A stretch of 64,000 bases of DNA from an uncultured Methylopila sp. (GTDB taxonomy: Bacteria > Pseudomonadota > Alphaproteobacteria > Rhizobiales > Methylopilaceae), in NCBI GenBank assembly GCA_902168115.1, contig CABHPB010000066.1, positions 60,391 through 124,390 on the forward strand, given 5' to 3'. Numbering within the stretch: position 1 is the stretch's first letter; every line of letters begins with the position of its first letter. Below, piece by piece: positions 1 to 9,874 of the stretch. The position numbers and the translations under genes were made by a program. The notes under the pieces are model-generated. The model was not told the DNA's origin, did not search any database, and saw nothing but the letters and a program-made list of their open reading frames with translations.

Positions 1-1100
1 CAGCCCGCGGCCAGCGCGAGGTGACCGTCTGGTGCTCCAACGACTATCTCGGCATGGGCCAGCACCCCGACGTGCTGGCCGCCATGCACGAGGCGATCGA
101 CCGGGCCGGAGCTGGCGCCGGCGGGACCCGCAACATCTCCGGCACAAACCACGACCATGTCGTGCTGGAAGCCGAGCTTGCCGACCTCCATGGCAAGGAG
201 GCGGCGCTGATCTTCACCTCCGGCTTCGTGTCGAACTTCGCCTCGCTCGCGACGCTCGGCGGCGAGATTCCCGGCTGCATCACCTTTTCGGACGCGCTGA
301 ACCACGCCTCGATGATCGATGGCATCCGCGCCAGCCGCGGCCAGAAGCGGGTCTTCCGGCACAACGATCCGGAAGATCTCGACAGGCTGATGTCCGAGGC
401 CGACCCAGCCGCGCCGAAGCTCGTCGCCTTCGAGAGCGTGTATTCGATGGACGGCGACATCGCGCCGATCGCCGAGATCTGCGATGTCGCCGACAAGCAC
501 GGCGCGATGACCTATCTCGACGAGGTGCATGCGGTCGGCATGTACGGCCCGCGCGGCGGCGGCGTCGCCGAGGAGCGCGGGCTGATGAACCGGCTCACCG
601 TCATCGAGGGCACGCTGGGCAAGGCGTTCGGCGTGGTCGGCGGCTATATCGCGGGTTCGGAGGCGGTGGTCGATTTCGTGCGCTCGTTTGCGAGCGGCTT
701 CATCTTCACCACCGCGCTGCCGCCGGCGGTCGCGGCCGGCGCGACCGCCTCGATCCGGCATCTCAAGGAGAGCCAGGCCGAGCGGCTCGGGCAGCGCGAC
801 CGCGTCGCGCGCGTGCGCCGGCGGCTGAACCGGCTCGGCATCCCGCATCTGGAAAACCCGAGCCACATCGTGCCGGTGATGGTCGGCGATCCGGTGCTGT
901 GCAAGCAGCTCTCCGACCGCCTCCTCAACGAGCACGGCGTCTACGTCCAGCCGATCAACTACCCGACGGTGCCGCGCGGCACGGAGCGCCTGCGCATCAC
1001 CCCCTCCCCGCTTCACACCGACGCCGACATCGACCACCTGATCGCCGCGCTGGCGAGCGTGTGGGCCGAGGTCGGGCTCGAGCGCGAGGCGGCCGAATGA
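1..1100 (+). CDS. hemA: 5-aminolevulinate synthase, 5'-truncated by window edge
   Basis: PLP-dependent condensation of glycine and succinyl-CoA to 5-aminolevulinate, the first committed step of tetrapyrrole synthesis in Alphaproteobacteria. The reading frame is open from base 3, so the first roughly 40 residues lie outside the window. The GTG at base 21 is internal, because the protein already aligns in the conserved block around [14 protein letters not shown]. Visible family signatures are the [13 protein letters not shown] glycine-rich stretch, the [12 protein letters not shown] block with the PLP-contacting Asp, and TLGKAFG, whose Lys (codon 621-623) forms the Schiff base. The stop is followed after 42 bp by bchI, which fits supply of ALA for bacteriochlorophyll. 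Confidence 0.95.
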   Translation, partial: ARGQREVTVWCSNDYLGMGQHPDVLAAMHEAIDRAGAGAGGTRNISGTNHDHVVLEAELADLHGKEAALIFTSGFVSNFASLATLGGEIPGCITFSDALNHASMIDGIRASRGQKRVFRHNDPEDLDRLMSEADPAAPKLVAFESVYSMDGDIAPIAEICDVADKHGAMTYLDEVHAVGMYGPRGGGVAEERGLMNRLTVIEGTLGKAFGVVGGYIAGSEAVVDFVRSFASGFIFTTALPPAVAAGATASIRHLKESQAERLGQRDRVARVRRRLNRLGIPHLENPSHIVPVMVGDPVLCKQLSDRLLNEHGVYVQPINYPTVPRGTERLRITPSPLHTDADIDHLIAALASVWAEVGLEREAAE

Positions 1101-1142
1101 CGAGCCCGGCTCATCCAAGCGCCTCCGGAAGGTTGGACAGCC

Positions 1143-2216
1143 ATGCTTGACCGCCCGCACCGGATCCCCGCCGCCGCAAGAGCCGCGGCGCTCGCTTCCG
1201 GCCGCCCGCCCTTCCCGTTCTCGGCGATCGTCGGCCAGGACGAGATGAAGACGGCGCTGCTGATCGCGGCCGTGGACGCATCGGTCGGCGGCGTGCTCGC
1301 GATCGGCGACCGGGGATCGGGAAAATCGACCGCGGTGCGCGCGCTCGCCGCGCTCCTGCCGGCCCAGAATGCCGTCGAGGGCTGCGTCTATGGCTGCGAT
1401 CCGGAACGGCCGGACTCGGGCTGCCCGTCCTGCGCGACGCTTGGCGCGAGGCCGCGCTCGGTCCAGCGGCGCGCGCCCGTCGTCGACCTGCCGCTCGGCG
1501 CGACCGAGGACCGGGTCGTCGGCGCGCTCGACCTCGAACGGGCGCTGACGCTCGGCGAGAAGAGTTTCGAGCCCGGCCTGCTCGCCCGCGCCAATCGCGG
1601 CTTTCTCTACATCGACGAGGTCAACCTGCTGGAGGACCACCTCGTCGACCTGCTGCTCGACGTCGCCGCCTCCGGCGAGAACATCGTCGAGCGCGAGGGA
1701 CTGTCGGTGCGCCACCCCGCGCGCTTCGTGCTGATCGGCTCCGGCAATCCCGAGGAAGGCGAGCTTCGGCCCCAGTTGCTCGACCGCTTCGGCCTCTGCG
1801 TCGAGGTCCGCGCGCCGGACGAGATCGCCGCCCGGATCGAAGTCGTGAAGCGCCGTGACGCCTATGAGCGCGCGCCCGACGCCTTCGCCGCCGCCTGGGC
1901 GGAGGAGGACGGCAAGATCCGCCGCCGGGTCGAGCGGGCGAGGAAGCGCCTCGACGCGGTCGCGTTCGACGACGCCGCGCTCGAGACGGTCGCGCGCCTG
2001 TGCGTGACGGTCGGCGCGGACGGGCTGCGCGGCGAGCTCACCCTCATGCGCGCCGCACGCGCGCTGGCGGCGCTGCAGGGCGCCAAGGCGGTCACGGACC
2101 GGCATATCCGCGAGATCGCGGCGCCGGCGCTGCGGCATCGCCTGCGCCGCAACCCGCTGGACGAGACCGGCTCCTCGGCGCGCATCGAGCGCGCGGTCGC
2201 GGACGTGCTGGGATGA
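1143..2216 (+). CDS. bchI: Magnesium chelatase ATPase subunit I
   Basis: AAA+ ATPase subunit of the BchI-BchD-BchH complex that inserts Mg2+ into protoporphyrin IX; acts in the cytoplasm. The 357 residues begin near the conserved [14 protein letters not shown] block. Walker A is GDRGSGKS at residues 55-62 and Walker B is in [11 protein letters not shown]. The [22 protein letters not shown] region is typical of the chelatase clade. Length is normal for the family (about 335-350). The stop overlaps the bchD start as ATGA, so the two ATPase subunits are translationally coupled. No bchH lies in this window. Confidence 0.97.
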   Translation: MLDRPHRIPAAARAAALASGRPPFPFSAIVGQDEMKTALLIAAVDASVGGVLAIGDRGSGKSTAVRALAALLPAQNAVEGCVYGCDPERPDSGCPSCATLGARPRSVQRRAPVVDLPLGATEDRVVGALDLERALTLGEKSFEPGLLARANRGFLYIDEVNLLEDHLVDLLLDVAASGENIVEREGLSVRHPARFVLIGSGNPEEGELRPQLLDRFGLCVEVRAPDEIAARIEVVKRRDAYERAPDAFAAAWAEEDGKIRRRVERARKRLDAVAFDDAALETVARLCVTVGADGLRGELTLMRAARALAALQGAKAVTDRHIREIAAPALRHRLRRNPLDETGSSARIERAVADVLG

Positions 2217-4006
2217 CGCGCGCGGCGGCCCGGACCTCGGCTTCGGCACGGGCGGACGCCGCCCCGTCCACGGCCTGGTCCGACGCCGCCATCGCGATCG
2301 CGTTGCTCGCGGTCGACCCGAAAATCTTGGGCGGCGTCTGGCTGCGCGGCGCGGCGAGCGAGGCGTCTCAGCGCCTCGTCGACCTGCTTCAGGACCTGCT
2401 GCCGCCCGGCGCGCCGGTGAGAAAACTGCCGGCCAACGCGCCCGACGACCGGCTGCTCGGCGGGCTCGATCTCGCCGCGACGCTCGCCCGCGGCCGACCG
2501 GTCCATGATCGCGGACTTCTAGCCGAGGCCGACGGCGGCGCGATCGTCGTCAGCGGCGCCGAGCGCGTCACGCCCGGCCTCGCCGGCCGGATCGCCGCGG
2601 CGCTGGACAGGGGCGCGGTCGCCGCCGAGCGCGACGGGTTCGGAACCGTGACGCCGGCGCGTTTCGCCGTGCTGGCCTTCGACGAGGGCGGCCCCGACGA
2701 CGCGGCCCCCCCTCCTGCGCTTACCGAACGCCTCGGCCTCGTGATCCCGCTTTCGGGGCTGACGCGAGCCGACCTTGCGTCCCCATCGCCTTTCACAGCA
2801 AAGCACGTCGCGGCCGCGCGAGACCGGCTCGCAGCCCTCGAGACGCCCGACGATGTGCTCGAAGCGCTTGCGCGCGCGGCGCTGGCGCTCGGGATCTGCG
2901 GCGTCAGGCCGTTGATCTTCGCGCGAGCCGCGGCCCGCGCCGCCGCCGCGCTCGCCGGGCGCGACGCGGTCGCCGAAGACGACCTCGCTCTGGCCGCGCG
3001 GCTGACGCTCGGCCCTCGCGCGGTCTGCCTGCCGCCTGCGGCGGAGGACGACGAGGATGCAACCGAAACGCCCGACGCCGCCGAACCGGACGACAGTGAC
3101 GGCGCTGGCGGCGAAGGCGAGACCGGCGATCCGCGCGATCTCGCCGAGCAGGTGCTGGAGGCCGCACGCGCCTCGCTTCCCGCCGGCCTGCTCGACGATG
3201 GCGCTACGTCCCGCGTCTCCGCGGCGAGCGCCGGACGATCGGGCGCCGCCCAGACCTCGAAGCGGCGCGGCCGGCCGATCGGCTCGCGGCCCGGACGTCC
3301 CGAAGGCGGCGCGCGGCTCGATCTCGTGGCGACGCTGCGCGCGGCGGCCCCCTGGCAGCGGCTGCGGCGACGGGAGCGGGCGTCGGACGAGGCGGACGAC
3401 CGCGTCATCGTCCGCCGCGAGGATTTTCGCGTCCTCCGGCTCAAGGAACGCCGGCGCGCGCTCACCATCTTCGTCGTCGACGCCTCCGGCTCGGCGGCGC
3501 TTAACCGGCTGGCCGAGGCCAAGGGCGCGGTCGAGCTGCTGCTCGCAGAAGCCTATGTGCGCCGGGACGAGGTCGCGCTGATCGCCTTCCGCGGCGCGGG
3601 GGCGGAGCTGCGCCTGCCGCCGACGCGCTCGCTCGCCCGCGCACGCCGCTCGCTCGCCGGGCTCCCCGGCGGAGGCGGCACGCCGCTCGCCAGCGCGATC
3701 GAGGCGGCGACGCTCCTCGCCGAAGCGGCGCGGCGGCGCGGCGACGCGCCCTCGCTTGTCTTCCTCACGGACGGGCAGGCCAACGTGGCGCGCGACGGGA
3801 CGGGCGGCCGCGCCCGCGCGCAGGACGAGGCCCTCGCCGCCGCGCGGCTTCTCAGGGCGCGCGGGCACAAGGCGCTCGTCATCGACGTCTCTCCGCGACC
3901 CCAGCCGCGCGCGCGGGACATCTCGACGGAAATGGGCGCGCGCTACCTGCCGCTGCCCTGCGCGGACGCCGCCTCCCTCGCGCGAATCGCCGCGACCAAC
4001 GCCTGA
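2213..4006 (+). CDS. bchD: Magnesium chelatase subunit D
   Basis: Second AAA+-type subunit of Mg-chelatase, a scaffold for the BchI ring. The start was taken at the ATG overlapping the bchI stop (ATGA); this gives 597 residues, in the usual BchD range, whereas the open frame continues upstream inside bchI. The N-terminal AAA+ half lacks a recognisable Walker A, as expected for BchD. An acidic linker (about residues 278-308, rich in E, D and G) joins it to a C-terminal von Willebrand A domain whose MIDAS motif DASGS lies at 423-427, with GGGGTPL and FLTDGQAN further on. It is followed by about 100 bp with promoter-like motifs before dxs. Confidence 0.95.
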   Translation: MTRAAARTSASARADAAPSTAWSDAAIAIALLAVDPKILGGVWLRGAASEASQRLVDLLQDLLPPGAPVRKLPANAPDDRLLGGLDLAATLARGRPVHDRGLLAEADGGAIVVSGAERVTPGLAGRIAAALDRGAVAAERDGFGTVTPARFAVLAFDEGGPDDAAPPPALTERLGLVIPLSGLTRADLASPSPFTAKHVAAARDRLAALETPDDVLEALARAALALGICGVRPLIFARAAARAAAALAGRDAVAEDDLALAARLTLGPRAVCLPPAAEDDEDATETPDAAEPDDSDGAGGEGETGDPRDLAEQVLEAARASLPAGLLDDGATSRVSAASAGRSGAAQTSKRRGRPIGSRPGRPEGGARLDLVATLRAAAPWQRLRRRERASDEADDRVIVRREDFRVLRLKERRRALTIFVVDASGSAALNRLAEAKGAVELLLAEAYVRRDEVALIAFRGAGAELRLPPTRSLARARRSLAGLPGGGGTPLASAIEAATLLAEAARRRGDAPSLVFLTDGQANVARDGTGGRARAQDEALAAARLLRARGHKALVIDVSPRPQPRARDISTEMGARYLPLPCADAASLARIAATNA

Positions 4007-4007
4007 G

Positions 4008-4050
4008 TGTCACGATAGTCTGACGTATCAAGTGTAAAGTTGTCTTGTCA
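4008..4050. promoter_or_regulatory. Two imperfect PpsR/CrtJ-like motifs upstream of dxs
   Basis: Two TGT-N12-(near ACA) motifs are spaced 25 bp apart: TGT 4008-4010 with ACG at 4023-4025, and TGT 4033-4035 with TCA at 4048-4050. The second sits in AGTGTAAAGTnnnCTTG, a string that recurs upstream of bchC. The consensus for the aerobic photosynthesis repressor PpsR/CrtJ is TGT-N12-ACA; both copies here have degenerate 3' halves, so regulation is inferred. Confidence 0.4.
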
Positions 4051-4106
4051 TCTCTGCCGCGAGGTCTAAGCTCCAGCTCCGGATCGTGTCGCAGGGAGTT
4101 TCGCCC

Positions 4107-6050
4107 ATGACGCCGTCGCCGAACGAAGCCCGCTCGCGCACGCCGCTGCTTGACCGCGTCAAGACCCCGGCCGACCTCAGACAGCTTCCCGAGAGCGACC
4201 TCAAGCAGCTCGCCGACGAGCTTCGGCTGGAGACGATCGAGGCGGTGTCGGTGACCGGCGGCCATCTCGGCGCCGGGCTCGGCGTCGTGGAGTTGACGGT
4301 TGCGCTGCACCATGTGTTTGACACGCCGGACGACATCCTGATCTGGGACGTCGGCCACCAGGCCTATCCGCACAAGATCCTCACCGGCCGGCGCGACCGC
4401 ATCCGCACGCTCAGGAAGCCGGGCGGGCTGTCCGGTTTCACCAAGCGCGCCGAGAGCGAGTACGACCCGTTCGGCGCGGCGCATTCCTCGACCTCGATCT
4501 CGGCCGCGCTGGGATTTGCAGTCGGCCGCGACCGGCAGGGCAAGGCGAATAACGTCGTGGCGGTGATCGGCGACGGAGCGATGTCGGCCGGCATGGCGTA
4601 CGAAGCCATGAACAACGCCGGCGGGATGGACGCGCGGCTCGTCGTCATCCTCAACGACAACGACATGTCGATCGCGCCGCCGACCGGCGCGCTGTCGGCG
4701 CATCTCGCGCGGCTTGTCTCCGGCAAGACCTACCGCTCGGCCCGCGAGGCTCTGAAACGGTTCGGCAAAAAGTTGCCGCGCGGCCTGTTCGACAAGGCGC
4801 GCAAGACCGAGGAATACGGCCGCGCCTTCTGGTCGGGCGGCTCGCTGTTCGAGGAACTCGGCTTCTACTATGTCGGCCCGATCGACGGGCACAATCTCGA
4901 CCACCTGCTGCCGGTGCTCAGGAACGTGCGGGACGCCGAGACCGGCCCGATCCTCGTCCATGTCGTGACGCAGAAGGGCAAGGGCTACGCGCCGGCGGAG
5001 GCTTCCGCCGACAAGTATCACGGCGTCGTCGCCTTCGACGTCGCGACCGGGGCGCAGGCCAAGGGGAAGCCGGGCGCGCCGGCCTACACCAAGGTGTTCG
5101 CGCAGAGCCTGATCAAGGAAGCCGAGGCCGACGATCGCGTCGTCGCGATCACCGCGGCCATGCCCTCCGGCACCGGGCTCGACCTGTTCGAGAAGGCTTT
5201 TCCGGACCGAACCTACGACGTCGGTATCGCCGAGCAGCACGCGGTGACCTTCGCGGCGGGACTCGCGGCGCAAGGGCTAAGACCGTTCTGCGCGATCTAC
5301 TCGACCTTCCTGCAGCGCGCCTACGACCAGGTCGTGCACGACGTCGCGATCCAGGGCCTGCCCGTGCGCTTCGCGATGGACCGGGCCGGGCTGGTCGGAC
5401 CCGACGGGCCGACCCACGCCGGCGCCTTCGACCTCGCCTTCCTCACCTGCCTGCCCGGCTTCGTGGTGATGGCGCCGGCGGACGAAGCCGAGCTGTTCCA
5501 CGCCGTCGCGACCGCCGCGGCCCACGATTCGGGGCCGATCGCCTTCCGCTATCCACGCGGCAACGGCGTCGGCGTCGCCCTGCCGGAACGCGGCGAGGTC
5601 CTGCCCATCGGCAAGGGGCGCATCCTTCGGGAAGGCTCGACCGTGGCGCTGCTGTCGCTTGGCACGCGGCTCGCGGACGCCCTGAAGGCCGCCGACGATC
5701 TCGCGGCGCGCGGCCTGTCGACGACGGTGGCCGACGCGCGCTTCGCAAAGCCGATCGACCGCGAGCTCGCGCTGTCGCTCGCCCGCGAGCACGAGGTGCT
5801 GATCACGATCGAGGAAGGGTCTTCCGGCGGCTTCGGCGCGCTCGTGCTGCAGGCGCTCGCGGAGGAAGGCGCGCTCGATCACGGCCTCAAGGTCCGCGCG
5901 CTGACCCTACCCGACAGCTTCATCGACCACGGCACGCCCGACGGCATGCTGGCTGAGGCGGGCCTCGACGCAACCGGCATCGTGGCTGCGGCCCTGTCGG
6001 CGCTAGGCCGCGCCGAGGACCAGCCGGCCGCCCGGCCGCTGAGGGCGTGA
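4107..6050 (+). CDS. dxs: 1-deoxy-D-xylulose-5-phosphate synthase
   Basis: Thiamine-diphosphate enzyme joining pyruvate and glyceraldehyde 3-phosphate, the entry step of the MEP isoprenoid pathway that feeds crtE and the phytol tail. The ATG at 4107 with GGGAG at 4094-4098 was preferred to an in-frame GTG at 4086; this gives 647 residues, normal for DXS. Motifs seen: [15 protein letters not shown], the ThDP-binding [18 protein letters not shown], and in the second half the transketolase-type [13 protein letters not shown]. It sits between bchD and bchO, so precursor supply is physically linked to pigment genes. PpsR-like motifs upstream suggest co-regulation. The true ispE of the pathway is also in this window. 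Confidence 0.97.
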   Translation: MTPSPNEARSRTPLLDRVKTPADLRQLPESDLKQLADELRLETIEAVSVTGGHLGAGLGVVELTVALHHVFDTPDDILIWDVGHQAYPHKILTGRRDRIRTLRKPGGLSGFTKRAESEYDPFGAAHSSTSISAALGFAVGRDRQGKANNVVAVIGDGAMSAGMAYEAMNNAGGMDARLVVILNDNDMSIAPPTGALSAHLARLVSGKTYRSAREALKRFGKKLPRGLFDKARKTEEYGRAFWSGGSLFEELGFYYVGPIDGHNLDHLLPVLRNVRDAETGPILVHVVTQKGKGYAPAEASADKYHGVVAFDVATGAQAKGKPGAPAYTKVFAQSLIKEAEADDRVVAITAAMPSGTGLDLFEKAFPDRTYDVGIAEQHAVTFAAGLAAQGLRPFCAIYSTFLQRAYDQVVHDVAIQGLPVRFAMDRAGLVGPDGPTHAGAFDLAFLTCLPGFVVMAPADEAELFHAVATAAAHDSGPIAFRYPRGNGVGVALPERGEVLPIGKGRILREGSTVALLSLGTRLADALKAADDLAARGLSTTVADARFAKPIDRELALSLAREHEVLITIEEGSSGGFGALVLQALAEEGALDHGLKVRALTLPDSFIDHGTPDGMLAEAGLDATGIVAAALSALGRAEDQPAARPLRA

Positions 6051-6077
6051 GATGTTCGAGCCCCCACGTCTCCGCCC

Positions 6078-6241
6078 CCCTCTCCCCTCGCGGGAGAGGG
6101 TAAGGGTGAGGGGGCGCTTCAGGATATGGCGCGACGGCGAGCGTCGAGCGAACTCCCCGGAAGGACTCTTCCGGGTGGAACCGCCCCCTCATCCGACCTC
6201 CGCCTTCGGCTCCGGCCACCTTCTCCCGCGAGGGGAGAAGG
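6078..6241. repeat. REP/BIME-like composite inverted repeat between dxs and bchO
   Basis: Two perfect 9-bp-stem hairpins with 5-nt loops face each other: CCCTCTCCC/GGGAGAGGG at 6078-6100 and CCTTCTCCC/GGGAGAAGG at 6219-6241. Between them GGGTGAGGGGGCG (6105-6117) matches, inverted with one mismatch, CGCCCCCTCATCC (about 6182-6194). No coding capacity is evident. Palindromic repeats of this GAGGG-rich style are scattered intergenically in many Rhizobiales. It separates dxs from the bchO transcription unit and may stabilise or terminate the dxs message. Confidence 0.75.
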
Positions 6242-6259
6242 TGAAGAGGCGCTAGCGCG

Positions 6260-7171
6260 ATGCCCTCGCGCCTCGACTGGAGCCGCGACGGCCGCGACTG
6301 GCCCAACCGCGAGGCGAGCGGTTTTGTGCGCGCCGGGGGGCTGAGCTGGCATGTCCAGTCGGCGGGCGAAGGCGACGACATCCTGCTGCTGCATGGCACC
6401 GGCGCCTCGACCCACTCCTGGCGCGGCCTGTCCGCGCCGCTGGCGAGAGGCCGCCACGTCATCGCGCCGGATCTTCCCGGCCACGCCTTCACCGACCCCC
6501 TGCCCTATTCCCGGCTCAGCCTGCCCGGCATGGCCGACGCCGTCGGCGCGCTTATCCGCAAGCTCGGCGTCCGGCCGCGCGTGATCGTCGGGCATTCCGC
6601 TGGCGCCGCCATCGCGATCCGCATGGTCCTCGACGGCCATGCCGCGCCGGATGCGATCGTCAGCCTCAACGGCGCGCTGTTCCCGATCTCGAATTCCTTC
6701 GCGCGGCCGCTGTTCGTCGGCGCCGCCAAGCTCATGGCGCTCAACCCGCTCACCCCCTGGCTGTTCGCCATGCGCGCCCGCGACCGCGCCGCCGTGCGCC
6801 GGCTGCTGGCCGGCACCGGCTCGCGAATCGACCCGCAGGACGAGGAGCTCTACGCACGCCTGGCGGCGACGCCGTCGCACGCCGCGGGCGCGCTCGGCAT
6901 GATGGCGGGCTGGAACCTCCATGCCTTTCAGGACGATCTCCCGCGCCTGAAGACGCCGCTGCTGCTGGTCGTCGGCGAGGCGGACGCGATGGTGCCGCCG
7001 TCCCGCGCCGCCGGCGTCGCGCGGCTCGCGAAGAACGCCCGTGTCGCGCGCCTGCCGGGCCTCGGCCATCTCGCCCATGAGGAGGCGCCGGACAAGATCC
7101 TCGCGCTGATCGACGAAATCTGCCCCGCAAGCCCGGCCGCCGCGCCGCCGCGGAAATGCGCCAATGGCTGA
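6260..7171 (+). CDS. bchO: BchO, alpha/beta-fold hydrolase of the photosynthesis cluster
   Basis: Alpha/beta hydrolase always found in photosynthesis clusters and associated with the magnesium-chelatase/bacteriochlorophyll branch; its exact substrate is not settled in the literature known to me. The 303 residues show the oxyanion-hole HGTGAS segment, the nucleophile elbow GHSAGAA (111-117, Ser113), an acid in GEADAMVP and the catalytic His in LGHLAHEE. The start ATG follows the REP-like element. Its 3' end overlaps crtI by 8 bp, so it is likely co-transcribed with crtI-crtB. Confidence 0.92.
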   Translation: MPSRLDWSRDGRDWPNREASGFVRAGGLSWHVQSAGEGDDILLLHGTGASTHSWRGLSAPLARGRHVIAPDLPGHAFTDPLPYSRLSLPGMADAVGALIRKLGVRPRVIVGHSAGAAIAIRMVLDGHAAPDAIVSLNGALFPISNSFARPLFVGAAKLMALNPLTPWLFAMRARDRAAVRRLLAGTGSRIDPQDEELYARLAATPSHAAGALGMMAGWNLHAFQDDLPRLKTPLLLVVGEADAMVPPSRAAGVARLAKNARVARLPGLGHLAHEEAPDKILALIDEICPASPAAAPPRKCANG

Positions 7172-8681
7172 CGGCTCGCGCCCCTTTCCGGACGAGCGCC
7201 CGCACGCCGTGGTGATCGGCTCAGGCTTCGGCGGGCTCGCGGCGGCCGTCAGGCTAGGCGCTCGCGGCTATCGCGTGACCGTCCTGGAGCGGCTCGACCA
7301 GCCGGGCGGCCGGGCGCGGACGCATCGCGAGGGCGGCTTCACCTTCGACGCCGGACCGACCATCGTCACCGCGCCGCACCTCTTCGAGGAACTGTGGACG
7401 CTGGCCGGCCGGCGCATGGCCGACGACGTGACGCTGGTCCCGGTCGATCCGTTCTACCGCATCCGCTTCCACGACGGCTCGACCTTCGACTGCTCGGCCG
7501 ACCCGCAGGCGATGCGCGCGCAGGTCCGCGCGCTCTCGCCGGGCGATCTCGACGGCTACGAGCGCTTCCTCGACTTCGCGCGCGAGCTCTGCCGCGTCGG
7601 CTTCGAGGAGCTCGGCGCCAAGCCGTTCTCGCGGTTCTCCGACATGCTGCGCGTCGCGCCGGACCTCGTGCGGCTCAAGGCCTACCGGTCGGTGCATGCG
7701 CTGGTCGCCCGCTTCGTCCGGGACGACCGGCTGAGGCGCGCGCTCTCCTTCCACCCGCTGTTCGTCGGCGGCGACCCGTTCCACGCGTCGAGCCTCTACG
7801 CGCTGATCGCCTGGCTGGAGCGGCGCTGGGGCGTGCATTACGCCATGGGCGGCGTCGGGCGGCTGGTCGAGGGCCTCGCCGGCCTCGTCCGCGCGCAGGG
7901 CGGCGCGGTGCGGCTGTGCGCCGACGTCGATCGCATCCTGGTCGAGGACGGCCGCGCCGTCGGCGTGCGCCTCGCGAGCGGCGAACCGATGCCGGCCGAC
8001 ATCGTCGTCTCCAACGCCGACAGCGCCTTCACCTACGGGACGCTGCTGAGGGACCTTCCGCGCCGCCGCTGGACCGACGCGAAGCTGAAGCGGGCGCGTT
8101 ATTCGATGAGCCTGTTCGTCTGGCACTTCGGGACGAGGCGGCGCTATCCGGAGGTGCCCCACCATCTGATCCTGATGGGCGAGCGCTATCGCGCCCTGCT
8201 CGACGACGTGTTCCGCACCAAGCGGCTCGCGGAGGATTTCTCGCTCTACCTGCACCGGCCGACCGCGACCGACCCCTCGCTCGCGCCGGAAGGCTCGGAC
8301 GCCTTTTACGTGCTGTCGCCGGTCCCGAACCTGCAGGGCGACGCCGACTGGGCCAGCGAGGCCGAGCCCTATCGCCGGCGCATCGAGCACTTCCTCGAGG
8401 CGACCGTGCTGCCGGGCCTGTCGGACGCCGTCTTGGTCTCGCGGGTGACGACACCCCTCACCTTCCGCGACGATTTCCTGAGCCCGCACGGGGCCGCCTT
8501 TGGGCTCGAGCCTGTCCTCACGCAGAGCGCCTGGTTCCGACCGCACAACGCCAGCGAGGAGGTGAAAAACCTCTTCCTGGTCGGGGCGGGCTCGCATCCC
8601 GGCGCCGGACTTCCGGGCGTGCTCTGCTCCGCCAAGATCCTCGACGAGGTCGCGCCGCATGCCGCAAGCTTCGCCCGCTGA
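7164..8681 (+). CDS. crtI: Phytoene desaturase
   Basis: FAD-dependent desaturase converting phytoene to neurosporene or lycopene, acting at the membrane. Dinucleotide-binding GSGFGG is at residues 19-24, followed by VTVLERLDQPGGRA. The C-terminal bacterial phytoene-dehydrogenase signature is the stretch VKNLFLVGAGSHPGAGLPG. At 505 residues it has normal CrtI length. The ATG at 7164 lies inside bchO and the 3' end overlaps crtB by 23 bp. A second desaturase, crtD, is encoded nearby on the other strand; crtI is distinguished by its pairing with crtB and its closer match to the CrtI consensus. Confidence 0.93.
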   Translation: MADGSRPFPDERPHAVVIGSGFGGLAAAVRLGARGYRVTVLERLDQPGGRARTHREGGFTFDAGPTIVTAPHLFEELWTLAGRRMADDVTLVPVDPFYRIRFHDGSTFDCSADPQAMRAQVRALSPGDLDGYERFLDFARELCRVGFEELGAKPFSRFSDMLRVAPDLVRLKAYRSVHALVARFVRDDRLRRALSFHPLFVGGDPFHASSLYALIAWLERRWGVHYAMGGVGRLVEGLAGLVRAQGGAVRLCADVDRILVEDGRAVGVRLASGEPMPADIVVSNADSAFTYGTLLRDLPRRRWTDAKLKRARYSMSLFVWHFGTRRRYPEVPHHLILMGERYRALLDDVFRTKRLAEDFSLYLHRPTATDPSLAPEGSDAFYVLSPVPNLQGDADWASEAEPYRRRIEHFLEATVLPGLSDAVLVSRVTTPLTFRDDFLSPHGAAFGLEPVLTQSAWFRPHNASEEVKNLFLVGAGSHPGAGLPGVLCSAKILDEVAPHAASFAR

Positions 8682-9705
8682 CGCCCGCGCCGATCTCGCC
8701 GCCTGCGAGGTCATCCTCGCCGCCGGCTCCCGTTCGTTTCACGCGGCGTCCCGCCTGCTGCCGTCGCGGGCGCGGGGATCCGCCGTCGCGCTTTACGCCT
8801 TCTGCCGCGAGGCCGACGACGCGATCGACCGCGACGGCGGTCCGGAGGCGCTCTCAGCGCTGAGGGCCCGGCTCGACGCCGCCTACGCCCAGCGCCCGGA
8901 GACTTCGCCTGTCGATCGGGCCTTCGCGCGCGCCGTCGCCGAGCGCCGCATCCCGCGCGCGATCCCCGAAGCGCTGATCGAGGGGTTCTGCTGGGACACG
9001 GAAAACCGCCGCTACCGCGATCTCGGCGGACTCGAAGCCTACGCCGTGCGCGTCGCCGGCACGGTCGGGCTGATGATGGCGCTGGTGATGGGCGCGCGGG
9101 AACCAGCCGCCCTCGCCCGCGCGCTCGACCTCGGCGTCGCCATGCAACTCACCAACATCGCGCGCGACGTCGGCGAGGACGCGCGGATGGGCAGGATCTA
9201 CCTGCCGCTCGACTGGTGCGCACAGGCTGGGCTCGACGTCGAGGCCTTCCTGCGCAGGCCGGCGTTCTGCGCGAAAACCGCGGAGCTGACCCGCCGCCTG
9301 CTCGCCGAGGCCGACCAGCTCTACGCCCGCGCCGACGAGGGGATCGCGGCGCTGCCCGCCGACTGTCGCCCGGCGATCGCCGCGGCCCGCCAGATTTACT
9401 TCGCGATCGGCGCCGAGATCGCCCGCGCAGGCCATGACAGCGTCTCGCGCCGCGCGGTGGTCGGCAGGTCGGCCAAGGCCTGGCGGCTTGCGGCCGCGCT
9501 CGGAGCGGCCATGCCGTCGATCCGCAAGGGCGACGCCGCGCCGGCGCTGGCGTCCGGACAACCTCTGATCGAGGCGGTCGCCGCGATCGGCGCGCCGCCG
9601 CGCGCGACGCCTGCGCCGAGCTTCACCGAGCGGGTCGGCGGCGTCGCCGAGGCCTTCGCGCGGCTGGAGCAGAGCAAGCTCGCCGGCGAACTGCCGCGCG
9701 GCTGA
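8659..9705 (+). CDS. crtB: Phytoene synthase
   Basis: Condenses two geranylgeranyl diphosphates to phytoene. The first Asp-rich motif lies in CREADDAIDRD (residues 49-59), and the second region is NIARDVGEDARMGRIYLP around residues 155-172. The 348 residues match the squalene/phytoene synthase family. It is translationally coupled to crtI (23-bp overlap) and followed within 13 bp by two tiny membrane-protein genes. Confidence 0.95.
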   Translation: MPQASPADARADLAACEVILAAGSRSFHAASRLLPSRARGSAVALYAFCREADDAIDRDGGPEALSALRARLDAAYAQRPETSPVDRAFARAVAERRIPRAIPEALIEGFCWDTENRRYRDLGGLEAYAVRVAGTVGLMMALVMGAREPAALARALDLGVAMQLTNIARDVGEDARMGRIYLPLDWCAQAGLDVEAFLRRPAFCAKTAELTRRLLAEADQLYARADEGIAALPADCRPAIAAARQIYFAIGAEIARAGHDSVSRRAVVGRSAKAWRLAAALGAAMPSIRKGDAAPALASGQPLIEAVAAIGAPPRATPAPSFTERVGGVAEAFARLEQSKLAGELPRG

Positions 9706-9718
9706 GGAGGCGGAGGCG

Positions 9719-9874
9719 GTGGGCGCGCACAGTTTCGGCCTGATCGAACTGATCGCCTTCTTCGGGCTGCTGCTCGGCGCGCTCGGCTGGCAGTGGCTGT
9801 CGATCCGCCGGACGCTCAAGGCCGATCGCGAGAAGGCGGCGCGGGACGCCAAGCCCCACGCCGAACCGCCGTGA
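9719..9874 (+). CDS. Small single-span membrane protein 1, downstream of crtB
   Basis: A 51-codon gene starting with GTG at 9719 behind the very strong purine run GAGGAGGCGGAGG (9704-9716). The product has a short N-terminus, one hydrophobic segment (about residues 7-24) and a basic tail with SIRRTLKADREKA, predicting a membrane anchor with a cytoplasmic positive end. It ends TGATG, overlapping the next small gene. It resembles that neighbour: both have hydrophobic-LxW-RR-LxAD-E-A order. No family was recognised. Position suggests a role linked to carotenoid or photosystem assembly, but this is inference. Confidence 0.7.
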   Translation: MGAHSFGLIELIAFFGLLLGALGWQWLSIRRTLKADREKAARDAKPHAEPP

